Source: an uncultured Pseudomonadota bacterium (GTDB taxonomy: Bacteria > Pseudomonadota > Gammaproteobacteria > Steroidobacterales > Steroidobacteraceae). Taken from it: a stretch of DNA of 64,000 nt. Below the pieces are notes generated by a model that was given only the letters and a program-made list of their open reading frames with translations, was not told where the DNA came from and searched no databases. Numbering within the stretch: the first letter of the stretch is position 1; the number at the start of each line of letters is the position of its first letter. Shown piece after piece: positions 1-7,343 of the stretch. The DNA lies in NCBI GenBank assembly GCA_903884235.1, contig CAISEB010000016.1, positions 174,707 to 238,706 on the forward strand, read 5' to 3'. The position numbers and the translations under genes were made by a program.

Positions 1-2
1 TG

Positions 3-1205
3 CGCACGGCGCTCAGCGACCTCGCGGCGGATGTCTCGCGCCTGGCCGGCATCGAGATGTCCTCGATCCTCGAGATGACGCTGGTCGGCAACCCGATCAT
101 GCACCACCTGGTGCTGGGGCTCGATCCGGTCGAGCTCGGCGGTGCGCCGTTCGCGCTCGCGGTCGACAGCGCCACGACCGTCACGGCCGACCAGATCGGG
201 CTCGCGCTCAATCCGAGCGCGCGCGTCTACGTGCTGCCCTGCATCGCGGGCCACGTCGGTGCGGATACCGCAGGCGTCGTCCTCGCGGAACGGCCCGATC
301 TCGCCACCGAGATCACGCTCGTGGTCGACGTCGGCACCAATGCCGAGATCGTCCTCGGCAACCGCGACCGGCTCGTCGCCTGCTCCAGCCCGACAGGCCC
401 GGCCTTCGAGGGTGCCCAGATCAGCTGCGGCCAGCGTGCGGCGCCGGGTGCCATCGAGCGCGTGCGCATCGATCCGGTCACGCTCGAGCCGCGCTTCAAG
501 GTGATCGGTTCGGACCTCTGGTCGGACGAGCCTGGTTTCGCCGAGGCGGTCGCCAAGACCGGCGTCACCGGCATCTGCGGCTCCGGGATCATCGAGGTGA
601 TGGCGGAGCTCTACCTGTCCGGCATCATCAACCAGGATGGCGTCGTCGATGGCGCGCTGTCCGCCCGCAACCCGCGCGTCGTCACCAACGGCCGCACGCA
701 CGCGTACGTGCTGCATGACGGCGAGCCGCGGCTGATGATCACGCAGAACGATGTGCGCGCGATCCAGCTGGCCAAGGCCGCGCTGCACGCCGGCATCCTG
801 CTGCTGATGGAGCGCCTCGGCGTCGAGAACGTCGAGCGCATCCGGCTCGCCGGCGCCTTCGGAAGCCACATCGACGTCAAGTACGCGATGGTGCTCGGGC
901 TGATCCCGGACTGCGACCTCGCGAAGGTCGCCTCCGCCGGCAACGCGGCGGGGACCGGTGCGCGCATCGCGCTGCTGGATTCGCGCTCGCGCGAGACGAT
1001 CGAGAAGATCGTGCGCCGAGTAGAGAAGATCGAGACCGCGATCGAGCCGCGCTTCCAGGCGCACTTCGTGGAATCGATGGCGATCCCGCACAAGACGGCG
1101 CCCTATCCGAACCTGCGCCGCGCGGTGGACCTGCCTGAACCGAAGGCCGCGGTGCAGCCGGAAGGGCGCGAACGGCGCAGTCGGCGCCCGGTGACGCAGG
1201 GCTAG
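3..1205 (+). CDS. RACo-like corrinoid-protein reductive activator (DUF4445/ASKHA domain), 5' end outside window
   Basis: About 400 C-terminal residues are visible and the frame is open to the left edge, so the N-terminal [2Fe-2S] part expected for this family lies outside. Visible motifs fit the ASKHA ATPase-like domain of RACo and DUF4445 proteins: VGNPIMHH, a phosphate-binding segment VDVGTNAEIVLGN, GICGSGIIEVMAELY, and LAGAFGSHIDVKYA near the end. RACo proteins use ATP to drive re-reduction of inactive cob(II)alamin on corrinoid proteins to cob(I)alamin. The presence of an MttB-family methyltransferase 2 kb away supports this role; the corrinoid protein itself is not in the window and may lie to the left. 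The basic tail after residue about 370 looks non-conserved. Confidence 0.85.
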   Translation, partial: RTALSDLAADVSRLAGIEMSSILEMTLVGNPIMHHLVLGLDPVELGGAPFALAVDSATTVTADQIGLALNPSARVYVLPCIAGHVGADTAGVVLAERPDLATEITLVVDVGTNAEIVLGNRDRLVACSSPTGPAFEGAQISCGQRAAPGAIERVRIDPVTLEPRFKVIGSDLWSDEPGFAEAVAKTGVTGICGSGIIEVMAELYLSGIINQDGVVDGALSARNPRVVTNGRTHAYVLHDGEPRLMITQNDVRAIQLAKAALHAGILLLMERLGVENVERIRLAGAFGSHIDVKYAMVLGLIPDCDLAKVASAGNAAGTGARIALLDSRSRETIEKIVRRVEKIETAIEPRFQAHFVESMAIPHKTAPYPNLRRAVDLPEPKAAVQPEGRERRSRRPVTQG

Positions 1206-1222
1206 GCCGGGTCGGCGTCGCC

Positions 1223-2446
1223 ATGTACGAGAAGGTGCTTCTCTGGGCGACGCCGGTGTTCCTCGTGCTGATGGCGCTCGAGTGCGTCGTCGCGGCCGTC
1301 CGGCGCAAGAGCACGTATCGCCTTGGCGACGCGGTCGCGAGCGTGAGCCTCGGCGCACTGTCGACCTATGTCGGCGTCTACACCCGGCTCCTCAGCTTCG
1401 GCCTGTACGTGCTCGTCTTCGACGCGTGGCGACTGACGACGCTCGACGATCGCCTGCCGTGGGTCTGGTGCGCGGCGCTCGTCGCCTATGACTTCCTCTA
1501 CTACTGGAACCATCGCCTCGGCCACGAGATCAACGTGCTCTGGGCCGCGCACGTCGTCCACCACCAGAGCGAGGAGTTCAACCTCTCCACGGCGCTGCGC
1601 CAGACGTCGAGCGGATTCCTGCTGTCGTGGATCTTCTACGTGCCGATGGCGCTCGCGGGCGTGCCGCCGAAGCTGTTCCTCTTCGTGAGCCTCGTCGACC
1701 TGCTGTACCAGTTCTGGATCCACACGGAACAGATCGGCTCCCTCGGCGTGCTCGACCGGATCCTGGCGACCCCGTCGAACCACCGTGTCCACCACGGCGT
1801 CAACGACCGCTACGTGGACACGAACTACGGCGGCATCCTGATTCTCTGGGATCGGCTGTTCGGTACGTTCCAGCCGGAGCTTGCCGACGAGCCGGTCGTC
1901 TACGGCACCCGCGATCCGCTGCGCTCCTGGAATCCGCTCTGGGCGAACCTCCATACGTACGCAGGGCTCGTCCGCGACGCGCTCGACGCGCGCAGCTGGG
2001 CCGACCGTGTGCGCGTGTTCGTCGCGCGTCCGGGCTGGCGTCCGCAGGAGGCCATCGCGCGGCGTCCGAAGCCGACCTTCGAGCTGGCAGCGGTGCGCAA
2101 GTACGACCCGAGCCTCGAGACGGGTCTCGGCGCGTACTGCCTGCTGCAGGGGTTCATCGTGCTCGCGATCGGTGCGTACTTCATGGCGGTGGCGCCGTCG
2201 TGGGACCCGTCCCGCGCGCTGGCGCTGCTCGGCATCCTCGTGGTGTCGCAGTGGATCGTCGGCGGACTCACCGAGGGGCGGCGTGGTTACCTGTGGTTCG
2301 AGGCGCTGCGCGTCCCGCTCGTGGCCACGGCGCTGGCCGTGCTGGTTCCGGGCGCCGCACCTGCGCTCGTGGTCTTCCCGATTGTCGCCGGGTGCCTGGT
2401 CTGGCTATGGTTCGCTGCGCGGCCGTTGCCGCCAGTGGCTGCCTGA
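1223..2446 (+). CDS. Sterol desaturase/fatty acid hydroxylase superfamily membrane di-iron oxygenase
   Basis: 407 aa integral membrane protein with the eight-histidine di-iron pattern of the fatty acid hydroxylase superfamily: HRLGH (residues 97-101), HVVHH (110-114) and HRVHH (187-191), with an extra His at 167. Several hydrophobic segments lie at 5-25, 40-68, 130-165 and in the C-terminal half (about 310-400). Spacing and the C-terminal membrane extension resemble alkylglycerol monooxygenase (TMEM195)-like bacterial members more than sterol desaturases. The substrate is unknown. It starts 17 nt after the RACo-like gene and is followed 12 nt later by a PhyH-like oxygenase, so the three are probably cotranscribed. 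The ATG was chosen because it directly precedes the first hydrophobic segment; no strong ribosome-binding site is visible. Confidence 0.85.
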   Translation: MYEKVLLWATPVFLVLMALECVVAAVRRKSTYRLGDAVASVSLGALSTYVGVYTRLLSFGLYVLVFDAWRLTTLDDRLPWVWCAALVAYDFLYYWNHRLGHEINVLWAAHVVHHQSEEFNLSTALRQTSSGFLLSWIFYVPMALAGVPPKLFLFVSLVDLLYQFWIHTEQIGSLGVLDRILATPSNHRVHHGVNDRYVDTNYGGILILWDRLFGTFQPELADEPVVYGTRDPLRSWNPLWANLHTYAGLVRDALDARSWADRVRVFVARPGWRPQEAIARRPKPTFELAAVRKYDPSLETGLGAYCLLQGFIVLAIGAYFMAVAPSWDPSRALALLGILVVSQWIVGGLTEGRRGYLWFEALRVPLVATALAVLVPGAAPALVVFPIVAGCLVWLWFAARPLPPVAA

Positions 2447-2458
2447 GGAGACGCGTGC

Positions 2459-3289
2459 ATGGCTCGTAGGTTGCAGGACGGTCTCGTCGACGATGCCGTC
2501 GTCGAGACGTATCGAGCGGATGGCGCGATCTGCCTGAAGGGACTGCTGACGCCGGGGGAGGTCGCGACGCTGCGGACCGGGATCGACGCGAACCTGGCGG
2601 CGCCAAGCCCGCGCGCCAAGATCGCGAGCAGGCCCGGGGATCCGGGGCTGTTCATCGAGGACTTCTGCTGCTGGTCCGAGAACCCGCACTACGAGCGCTT
2701 CATCCGAGAGGCGCCTCTCGCAGAAGTCGCGGCGCGGCTCACGGGTAGCCGGGTCATCCGGCTCTACCATGACCACATGCTGACCAAGGAGGCCGGGACG
2801 GTGCAGCGCACGCCGTGGCACCAGGACCAGCCGTACTACAACATCGACGGCGTGCAGAACGTCAGCTTCTGGATCCCGGTGGATCCGGTCAGTCGTGCCT
2901 CGACGCTGGAGTTCGTGGCCGGATCGCACCGCGGGCCGTGGCTGATGCCGCGCTCGTTCATGTCCAACGAGGCGAAGTGGTTCCCCGAGGGATCGCTCGC
3001 GGACCTCCCGGACGTCGAGGCGGAGCGCTCGAAGCACCGCATTCTCGGCTGGGACGTCGAGCCGGGCGACGTGGTGGCGTTCCACATGCTCGCGCTGCAC
3101 GCCTCGGCGGGCGTCGAGCCCGGCCGCAGGCGACGGGTGTTCTCGCTGCGGGTGACCGGCGACGACGTGACGCACGCGCCACGGCATTGGGTGACGTCCC
3201 CGGCCTTCCCGGGCCTCGAGGACGAGCTGCCGGCCGGCGCGCCCCTCGAGCACCGGCTGTTCCCGGTGCTGTGGCCCGCGGCCGGCTAG
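2459..3289 (+). CDS. Phytanoyl-CoA dioxygenase (PhyH) family protein
   Basis: 276 aa Fe(II)/2-oxoglutarate-dependent oxygenase of the PhyH family. The facial triad is visible as H121-x-D123 (TPWHQDQPYY) and H214 (LALHASAG), with a basic cluster at 223-226 placed to bind 2-oxoglutarate. Length matches bacterial PhyH proteins. GAGGAG lies upstream of the ATG. PhyH members hydroxylate very diverse small molecules, including acyl-CoAs, ectoine and quaternary amines, so the substrate cannot be named. The location between a RACo-like gene and an MttB operon makes a methylated-amine or lipid substrate plausible, but that is inference. Its stop lies 6 nt from the stop of the convergent methyltransferase. 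Confidence 0.85.
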   Translation: MARRLQDGLVDDAVVETYRADGAICLKGLLTPGEVATLRTGIDANLAAPSPRAKIASRPGDPGLFIEDFCCWSENPHYERFIREAPLAEVAARLTGSRVIRLYHDHMLTKEAGTVQRTPWHQDQPYYNIDGVQNVSFWIPVDPVSRASTLEFVAGSHRGPWLMPRSFMSNEAKWFPEGSLADLPDVEAERSKHRILGWDVEPGDVVAFHMLALHASAGVEPGRRRRVFSLRVTGDDVTHAPRHWVTSPAFPGLEDELPAGAPLEHRLFPVLWPAAG

Positions 3290-3295
3290 GACGGC

Positions 3296-4864
3296 CTACA
3301 CGTTCGAGTCGGGGAACGAGGCCTTACGACGGTTCATGTAGTCGACGAGTGCCTCGTCGATCGCCGGATCGAGCGCCGGGGCCTCGTACTCGGCGAGCTG
3401 CTTCTTCCAGTAGGCGTTCGCGCGCTTGGTCATGTCGCTCGCGCCTTCCGCTTCCCACTGCTCGAAGCTGTTGTTGTCCGTCAGCGGCGAGCGGTAGAAC
3501 GCCGTCTCGAAGTTCGCCTGCGTATGCGCGCAGCCGAGGAAGTGCTTGCCGGGGCCGACTTCGCGGATCGCGGACATCGCCTGGCCGTTCTCCGACATGT
3601 CCACGCCCGACAGGAACGTCTGCATCATGCCCGCCTGGTCGGCGTCCATGACGAACTTCTCGTAGCCCATCGACAGGCCGCCTTCGAGCCAGCCTGCGGT
3701 GTGCAGCACGAAGTTGACGCCCGCGAGGCAGGTCGGCAGCAGCGTGTTCGCCGATTCGTACGCCGCCTGCGCATCGGAGATCTTCGAGCCGCAGAGCCCG
3801 CCGCCGGAGCGGAACGGGACGCCGAGGCGGCGTGCGAGCGAGGCCATCACGTACAGCACGAGTGCCGGTTCCGGCGTGCCGAAGGTCGGCGCGCCCGACT
3901 GCATCGAGATCGACGAGGCGAAGCTGCCGAAGATGACCGGCGCGCCCGGGCTCACGAGCTGGGCGAAGGCCATGCCTGCCAGCGACTCCGCCAGCGTCTG
4001 GGCGGCGGTCCCGGCCACCGTGACCGGCGACATCGCGCCGGCGAGGATGAACGGCGTGACGATCGTCGCCTGGTTCGCGCGCGCGTAGACCTTGAGCGCG
4101 CCGAGCATCGTCGAGTCGAAGGTCATCGGCGAGTTGGCGTTGATCAGGCTGACCAGGACGGTCTTGTTCTTGCCCGTCAGCGGGTCGACGAAGTCGGGGC
4201 CGAAGGCGATCTTCGCCATCTCGACCGTGTCCTCGGCGCGTTCCGGCGCCGTGACGGAGCCCATGAACGGCTTGTCGCTGTACTTGATGTGGCTGTACAC
4301 CATGTCGAAGTGCCGCTTGTTGACCGGCAGGTCGACGGGTTCGCAGATGGTGCCGCCCGAGTGGTGCAGCGCCGGCGCCATGTACGCCAGCTTCACGAAG
4401 TTCCGGAAGTCCTCGATGCGCGCGTAGCGGCGGCCATCATCCAGGCTGCGGATGAACGGCGAGCCGTACGCCGGCGCGAAGACCGTGTTCGGGCCGCCGA
4501 TGACGACGTTGCGGGCGGGGTTGCGCGCGTGCTGCACGAACTCGCGCGGCGCGCTCTTCTGGACGATCGAGCGGCACATGCCGCGCGGGAAGCGGACCCG
4601 CTCGCCATCGACCTCGGCGCCGGCCGTGCGCCAGATCTCGAGTGCCTCCGGATCGTCGCGGAAGTCGATCCCGACCTCGGCGAGGATCGTGTCGGCGTTG
4701 GCCTCGATCGTCGCGAGCGCCTCGTCGCCGAGGACCTCGAAGTAGGGGATCTTGCGGGTGATGTACGGGATCGTGACCGCCGAGCGGGCGGCGCGGGCGG
4801 CCCGCTTCGCCTCGCGGCCACCGCCACGGTTACGCCGCGCCGAGACTTCCTGCTGTTCGTCCAT
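3296..4864 (-). CDS. Trimethylamine methyltransferase (MttB) family protein, non-pyrrolysine type
   Basis: 522 aa protein of the MttB superfamily. It has a basic, low-complexity N-terminus (1-30), then IPYFEVLGDEAL and the catalytic barrel with SGGTICEP, GSVTAPERAEDTV, SGGGLCGSKISDAQAAYES and the C-terminal QWEAEGA segment. True trimethylamine methyltransferases carry an in-frame amber codon read as pyrrolysine. None interrupts this frame, so it belongs to the non-Pyl branch whose known members demethylate glycine betaine, carnitine, proline betaine or gamma-butyrobetaine, passing the methyl group to a corrinoid protein. It is last in the order proW-proV-mttB, 59 nt after proV, which argues for a quaternary-amine substrate delivered by that importer. 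AGGAGG lies 11 nt before the ATG. The exact substrate is not determined. Confidence 0.88.
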   Translation of the reverse strand: MDEQQEVSARRNRGGGREAKRAARAARSAVTIPYITRKIPYFEVLGDEALATIEANADTILAEVGIDFRDDPEALEIWRTAGAEVDGERVRFPRGMCRSIVQKSAPREFVQHARNPARNVVIGGPNTVFAPAYGSPFIRSLDDGRRYARIEDFRNFVKLAYMAPALHHSGGTICEPVDLPVNKRHFDMVYSHIKYSDKPFMGSVTAPERAEDTVEMAKIAFGPDFVDPLTGKNKTVLVSLINANSPMTFDSTMLGALKVYARANQATIVTPFILAGAMSPVTVAGTAAQTLAESLAGMAFAQLVSPGAPVIFGSFASSISMQSGAPTFGTPEPALVLYVMASLARRLGVPFRSGGGLCGSKISDAQAAYESANTLLPTCLAGVNFVLHTAGWLEGGLSMGYEKFVMDADQAGMMQTFLSGVDMSENGQAMSAIREVGPGKHFLGCAHTQANFETAFYRSPLTDNNSFEQWEAEGASDMTKRANAYWKKQLAEYEAPALDPAIDEALVDYMNRRKASFPDSNV

Positions 4865-4923
4865 GGGGCCTGAGCCTCCTGATTCGATGCCGCAGTATGG
4901 TCACCGCCCGGGGGCGGGGCTTC

Positions 4924-6153
4924 TCAGTTTGCGGCATTCGCTTGCTTCGGAGCGGCATCGCCGGTCGACAGGGCGCGAATCACCTCCCCGGGGCCGCAGC
5001 TGCCGGCAAAGGCGCCACCCTCGGTCAGCAGGACCGGGTGGCCCGTCTGGCGCTGCAGCTGGATCAGCCAGCGCAGCGGTGCCGAGACGGGCACGACGGC
5101 GATCCCGGGACCGGGGGTGGGTGCACCCCCCGGGACGGGGACCGGGAGGAGCGCCAGGGCGCCCCCGGGCCCCCGGACGGCGACCGGTTCGCCGGCCGGA
5201 CCGAGCGTCACCCGGTAGCGGCCCTCCGGGTCCAGCGCCACGGCACCGTCCTGGGTGCCGAGCACCGCGCGGGGGGTCATCACCATGTGGCCGGTCAGGA
5301 CCGTGAGGGGGTTCATGTGCTGCACGAACTCGGCGACGTAGCCGTCCGCAGGTCGCAGCACGATGTCCTCGGCAGCGCCGGTCTGGACGATGCGCCCCCC
5401 TTGCAGCACCGAGATCTGGTTGCCGAGCTTCAGGGCCTCGTCGAGATCGTGCGTCACGAACAGGATTGTCTTCCTCACGCGCGCCTGCAGCTGGCAGAGC
5501 TCGTCCTGCAGCTTCGTGCGGATCAACGGGTCGAGGGCGGAGAACGGTTCGTCCATGAGCAGGACGTCGGCGTCGGTCGCGAACGCGCGCGCGAGGCCGA
5601 CGCGCTGCTGCATGCCGCCCGACAGTTCGGCGACGTGCCGATCGGCCCACTGCGCGAGCCCCACGAGTTCGAGCTTCTCGTCGACGACCCGCCGCCGGGT
5701 CGCGGCGGATTCGCCGCGCAGCTCGAGCCCAAAGCCGACGTTGTCGCGCACCGTGCGCCACGGCAGCAGCCCGAACTGCTGGAACATCATCGCGATGGTG
5801 CCGCGCCGCAGCCGGCGCAGCGTCGAGGCATCGCAGCTCGCCACGTCGGTGATGGCGTCGCCGTCGGCGAGGAGGACCCGGCCTCGCGTCACCGGGTTCA
5901 GCCGGTTCGCGGCCCGCAGCAGCGTCGACTTGCCGGAACCGGACAGGCCCATCAGCACCGAGATGTGGCCGCGCGAGACGACGAGGCTGGCGCCGGCGAC
6001 GCCGACGATGACGCCATTCTCGGCCTGGATCTCCGCGCGCGACTGGCCCGCATCGAGCGACTCGAGCGCGCGCCGGATCCGCGTCCGACCGTCGCGGCCG
6101 CGCTCCCGCGAGAACAGGATATCGACGTTCTGGAATTCGAGTGCGGTCGTCAC
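4924..6153 (-). CDS. proV: Glycine betaine/quaternary-amine ABC transporter ATP-binding protein (ProV/OpuAA type)
   Basis: 409 aa ATPase. Walker A GLSGSGKST at about 69-77, Q-loop MMFQQFGLLPW, signature LSGGMQQR at 177-184, Walker B VLLMDEP at 197-203 and switch histidine VTHD at about 235. The about 130-residue C-terminal extension resembles a degenerate CBS-type regulatory region, as in ProV/OpuAA, with a proline/glycine-rich stretch inserted. The start is GTG: the GTGA at 6150-6153 contains both this start and the proW stop, so the two genes are translationally coupled. It energises uptake of betaine-like compounds together with ProW. No periplasmic binding protein (ProX) gene is seen in the window. 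Confidence 0.9.
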   Translation of the reverse strand: MTTALEFQNVDILFSRERGRDGRTRIRRALESLDAGQSRAEIQAENGVIVGVAGASLVVSRGHISVLMGLSGSGKSTLLRAANRLNPVTRGRVLLADGDAITDVASCDASTLRRLRRGTIAMMFQQFGLLPWRTVRDNVGFGLELRGESAATRRRVVDEKLELVGLAQWADRHVAELSGGMQQRVGLARAFATDADVLLMDEPFSALDPLIRTKLQDELCQLQARVRKTILFVTHDLDEALKLGNQISVLQGGRIVQTGAAEDIVLRPADGYVAEFVQHMNPLTVLTGHMVMTPRAVLGTQDGAVALDPEGRYRVTLGPAGEPVAVRGPGGALALLPVPVPGGAPTPGPGIAVVPVSAPLRWLIQLQRQTGHPVLLTEGGAFAGSCGPGEVIRALSTGDAAPKQANAAN

Positions 6154-7127
6154 TGTGGTCCTGCCTCGTCGGTGGAACGCGTCATTCGATCGAGGATGAC
6201 CGCCAGCAGCACGATCGCAAGGCCTGCCTCGAAGCCCATGCCGACCTGCACGGCGTTCAGGGCCCGGACCACCGGCACGCCAAGGCCACCTGCACCGACC
6301 AGCGCGGCGATCACCACCATCGACAGGCTGAGCATGATGCACTGGGTGATGCCGGCGATGATCGTGGGGGCCGCGCTCGGCAGCTCGACCTTCAGCAGCA
6401 GTTGCAGGCGCGTGGCGCCGAAGGCTTCGCCGGCCTCCCGGATCGATGCCGGGACCGAGGAGATGCCGAGATGGGTCAGCCGGATCGGCGCCGGCAGCGC
6501 GAAGATGACGGTCGAGATCAGGCCCGGGACGACACCGAGGCCGAACAGCACCAGCGTCGGCGTCAGGTACACGAATGTCGGCAGCGTCTGCATCAGGTCG
6601 AGAACGGGGCGCATCGCCGCGTGCAGGCGCGGCCTGCGTGCGGAAGCGATCCCGAGCGGAACGCCAATGATCGTCGAGGTCGTCGCCGCGACGAGCACCA
6701 GCGAGAGCGTCTCGAGGGTCGCGATCCAATAGCCCTGGTTGATGATGAACGCGAGCGCGAGCACGACGAAGATCGCGAGCGGGATCGACCGGCGCAGCCA
6801 CCAGGCGAGCGCAGCCACCGCGAGGATGAGCGCCGGGGCCGGAATGGCGAGGAGCACGGACAGGACGGCATCGATGCTGCCCCTGACCACGACCGAGAGT
6901 CCGTCGAAGAACCCCGCGCCATGGTGCTTCACGAACTCGACCAGCGCCGTGACCGCATCACCAACCGGGATCTTGTGCCGGGCAACCCAGCCTTCGAAGC
7001 CGGCCGGTTCGCGCTCGGCGGTGCCCTCTGCGGCGAGCGCGAGGGCGGGAGCGAGCGCGGCGAGCGCAATGCTGCCTGCCATGGTGGTTGGCCGGGTTCT
7101 CTCGGGGCGCACCGTCGGGTGCCTCAA
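6150..7127 (-). CDS. proW: Glycine betaine/quaternary-amine ABC transporter permease (ProW type)
   Basis: 325 aa permease with about seven hydrophobic segments and the conserved cytoplasmic EAA-type loop EAGEAFGATRLQLLLKVELP typical of ProW/OpuAB. The TTG at 7127 is preferred as start because AGGGAGGT sits 4 nt upstream; the first ATG (7082) has no nearby Shine-Dalgarno sequence. The first 33 residues resemble a signal peptide and are followed by about 40 polar residues, which suggests an extra exported N-terminal segment. It diverges from the bet operon. A minus-strand promoter (TTGACA-N18-TATTCA) lies at 7183-7212 with a palindrome between its boxes. Confidence 0.88.
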   Translation of the reverse strand: MRHPTVRPERTRPTTMAGSIALAALAPALALAAEGTAEREPAGFEGWVARHKIPVGDAVTALVEFVKHHGAGFFDGLSVVVRGSIDAVLSVLLAIPAPALILAVAALAWWLRRSIPLAIFVVLALAFIINQGYWIATLETLSLVLVAATTSTIIGVPLGIASARRPRLHAAMRPVLDLMQTLPTFVYLTPTLVLFGLGVVPGLISTVIFALPAPIRLTHLGISSVPASIREAGEAFGATRLQLLLKVELPSAAPTIIAGITQCIMLSLSMVVIAALVGAGGLGVPVVRALNAVQVGMGFEAGLAIVLLAVILDRMTRSTDEAGPQ

Positions 7128-7180
7128 TCCGACCTCCCTTGACCCCGTCGGCGCCGGGTCGGCATCATTCCGGGGAACCG

Positions 7181-7198
7181 ACTGAATAGCTGTTCAAT
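7181..7198. promoter_or_regulatory. Candidate BetI-type operator between proW and betIB
   Basis: ACTGAATAGCTGTTCAAT is an 18-bp dyad of the form AYTGA-N8-TCAAT with the inner AGCT also symmetric. It lies between the divergent proW and betI-betB genes and overlaps the proW promoter. The closest match in the window is at 15614-15631. TetR-family BetI proteins are known to bind dyads near their own genes; the assignment to this BetI is inference from position and symmetry. Confidence 0.5.
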
Positions 7199-7212
7199 CC
7201 GGTCGCTGTCAA
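7183..7212 (-). promoter_or_regulatory. Promoter of proW-proV-mttB
   Basis: Minus strand: a perfect -35 TTGACA (7212-7207), 18 nt spacer, then TATTCA (7188-7183) as -10. This predicts a transcript start near 7176, about 50 nt before the TTG start of proW. An imperfect palindrome (7181-7198) covers the spacer and -10, so repressor binding would block it. Confidence 0.55.
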
Positions 7213-7343
7213 GGCCGGCCCGGAAATCTCAACTATTTGATTACAAAGACAAGACATCGCAGACTCGACCGTGGCAGCGGGGCGCCGCTTCGCGGCCTAG
7301 AGACCTCTTCGCGAGGTCGGGATGGAGTACAGGGAGCAGTCAG

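Noticed and set aside
3296..4864. Pyrrolysine-containing methyltransferase
   Set aside because: The family-length frame has no internal TAG, so the non-Pyl type fits.
4897..6732. Plus-strand open frame antisense to proV and proW
   Set aside because: Low-complexity Arg/Asp/His composition mirrors the codon bias of the genes on the other strand; no homology-like motif.
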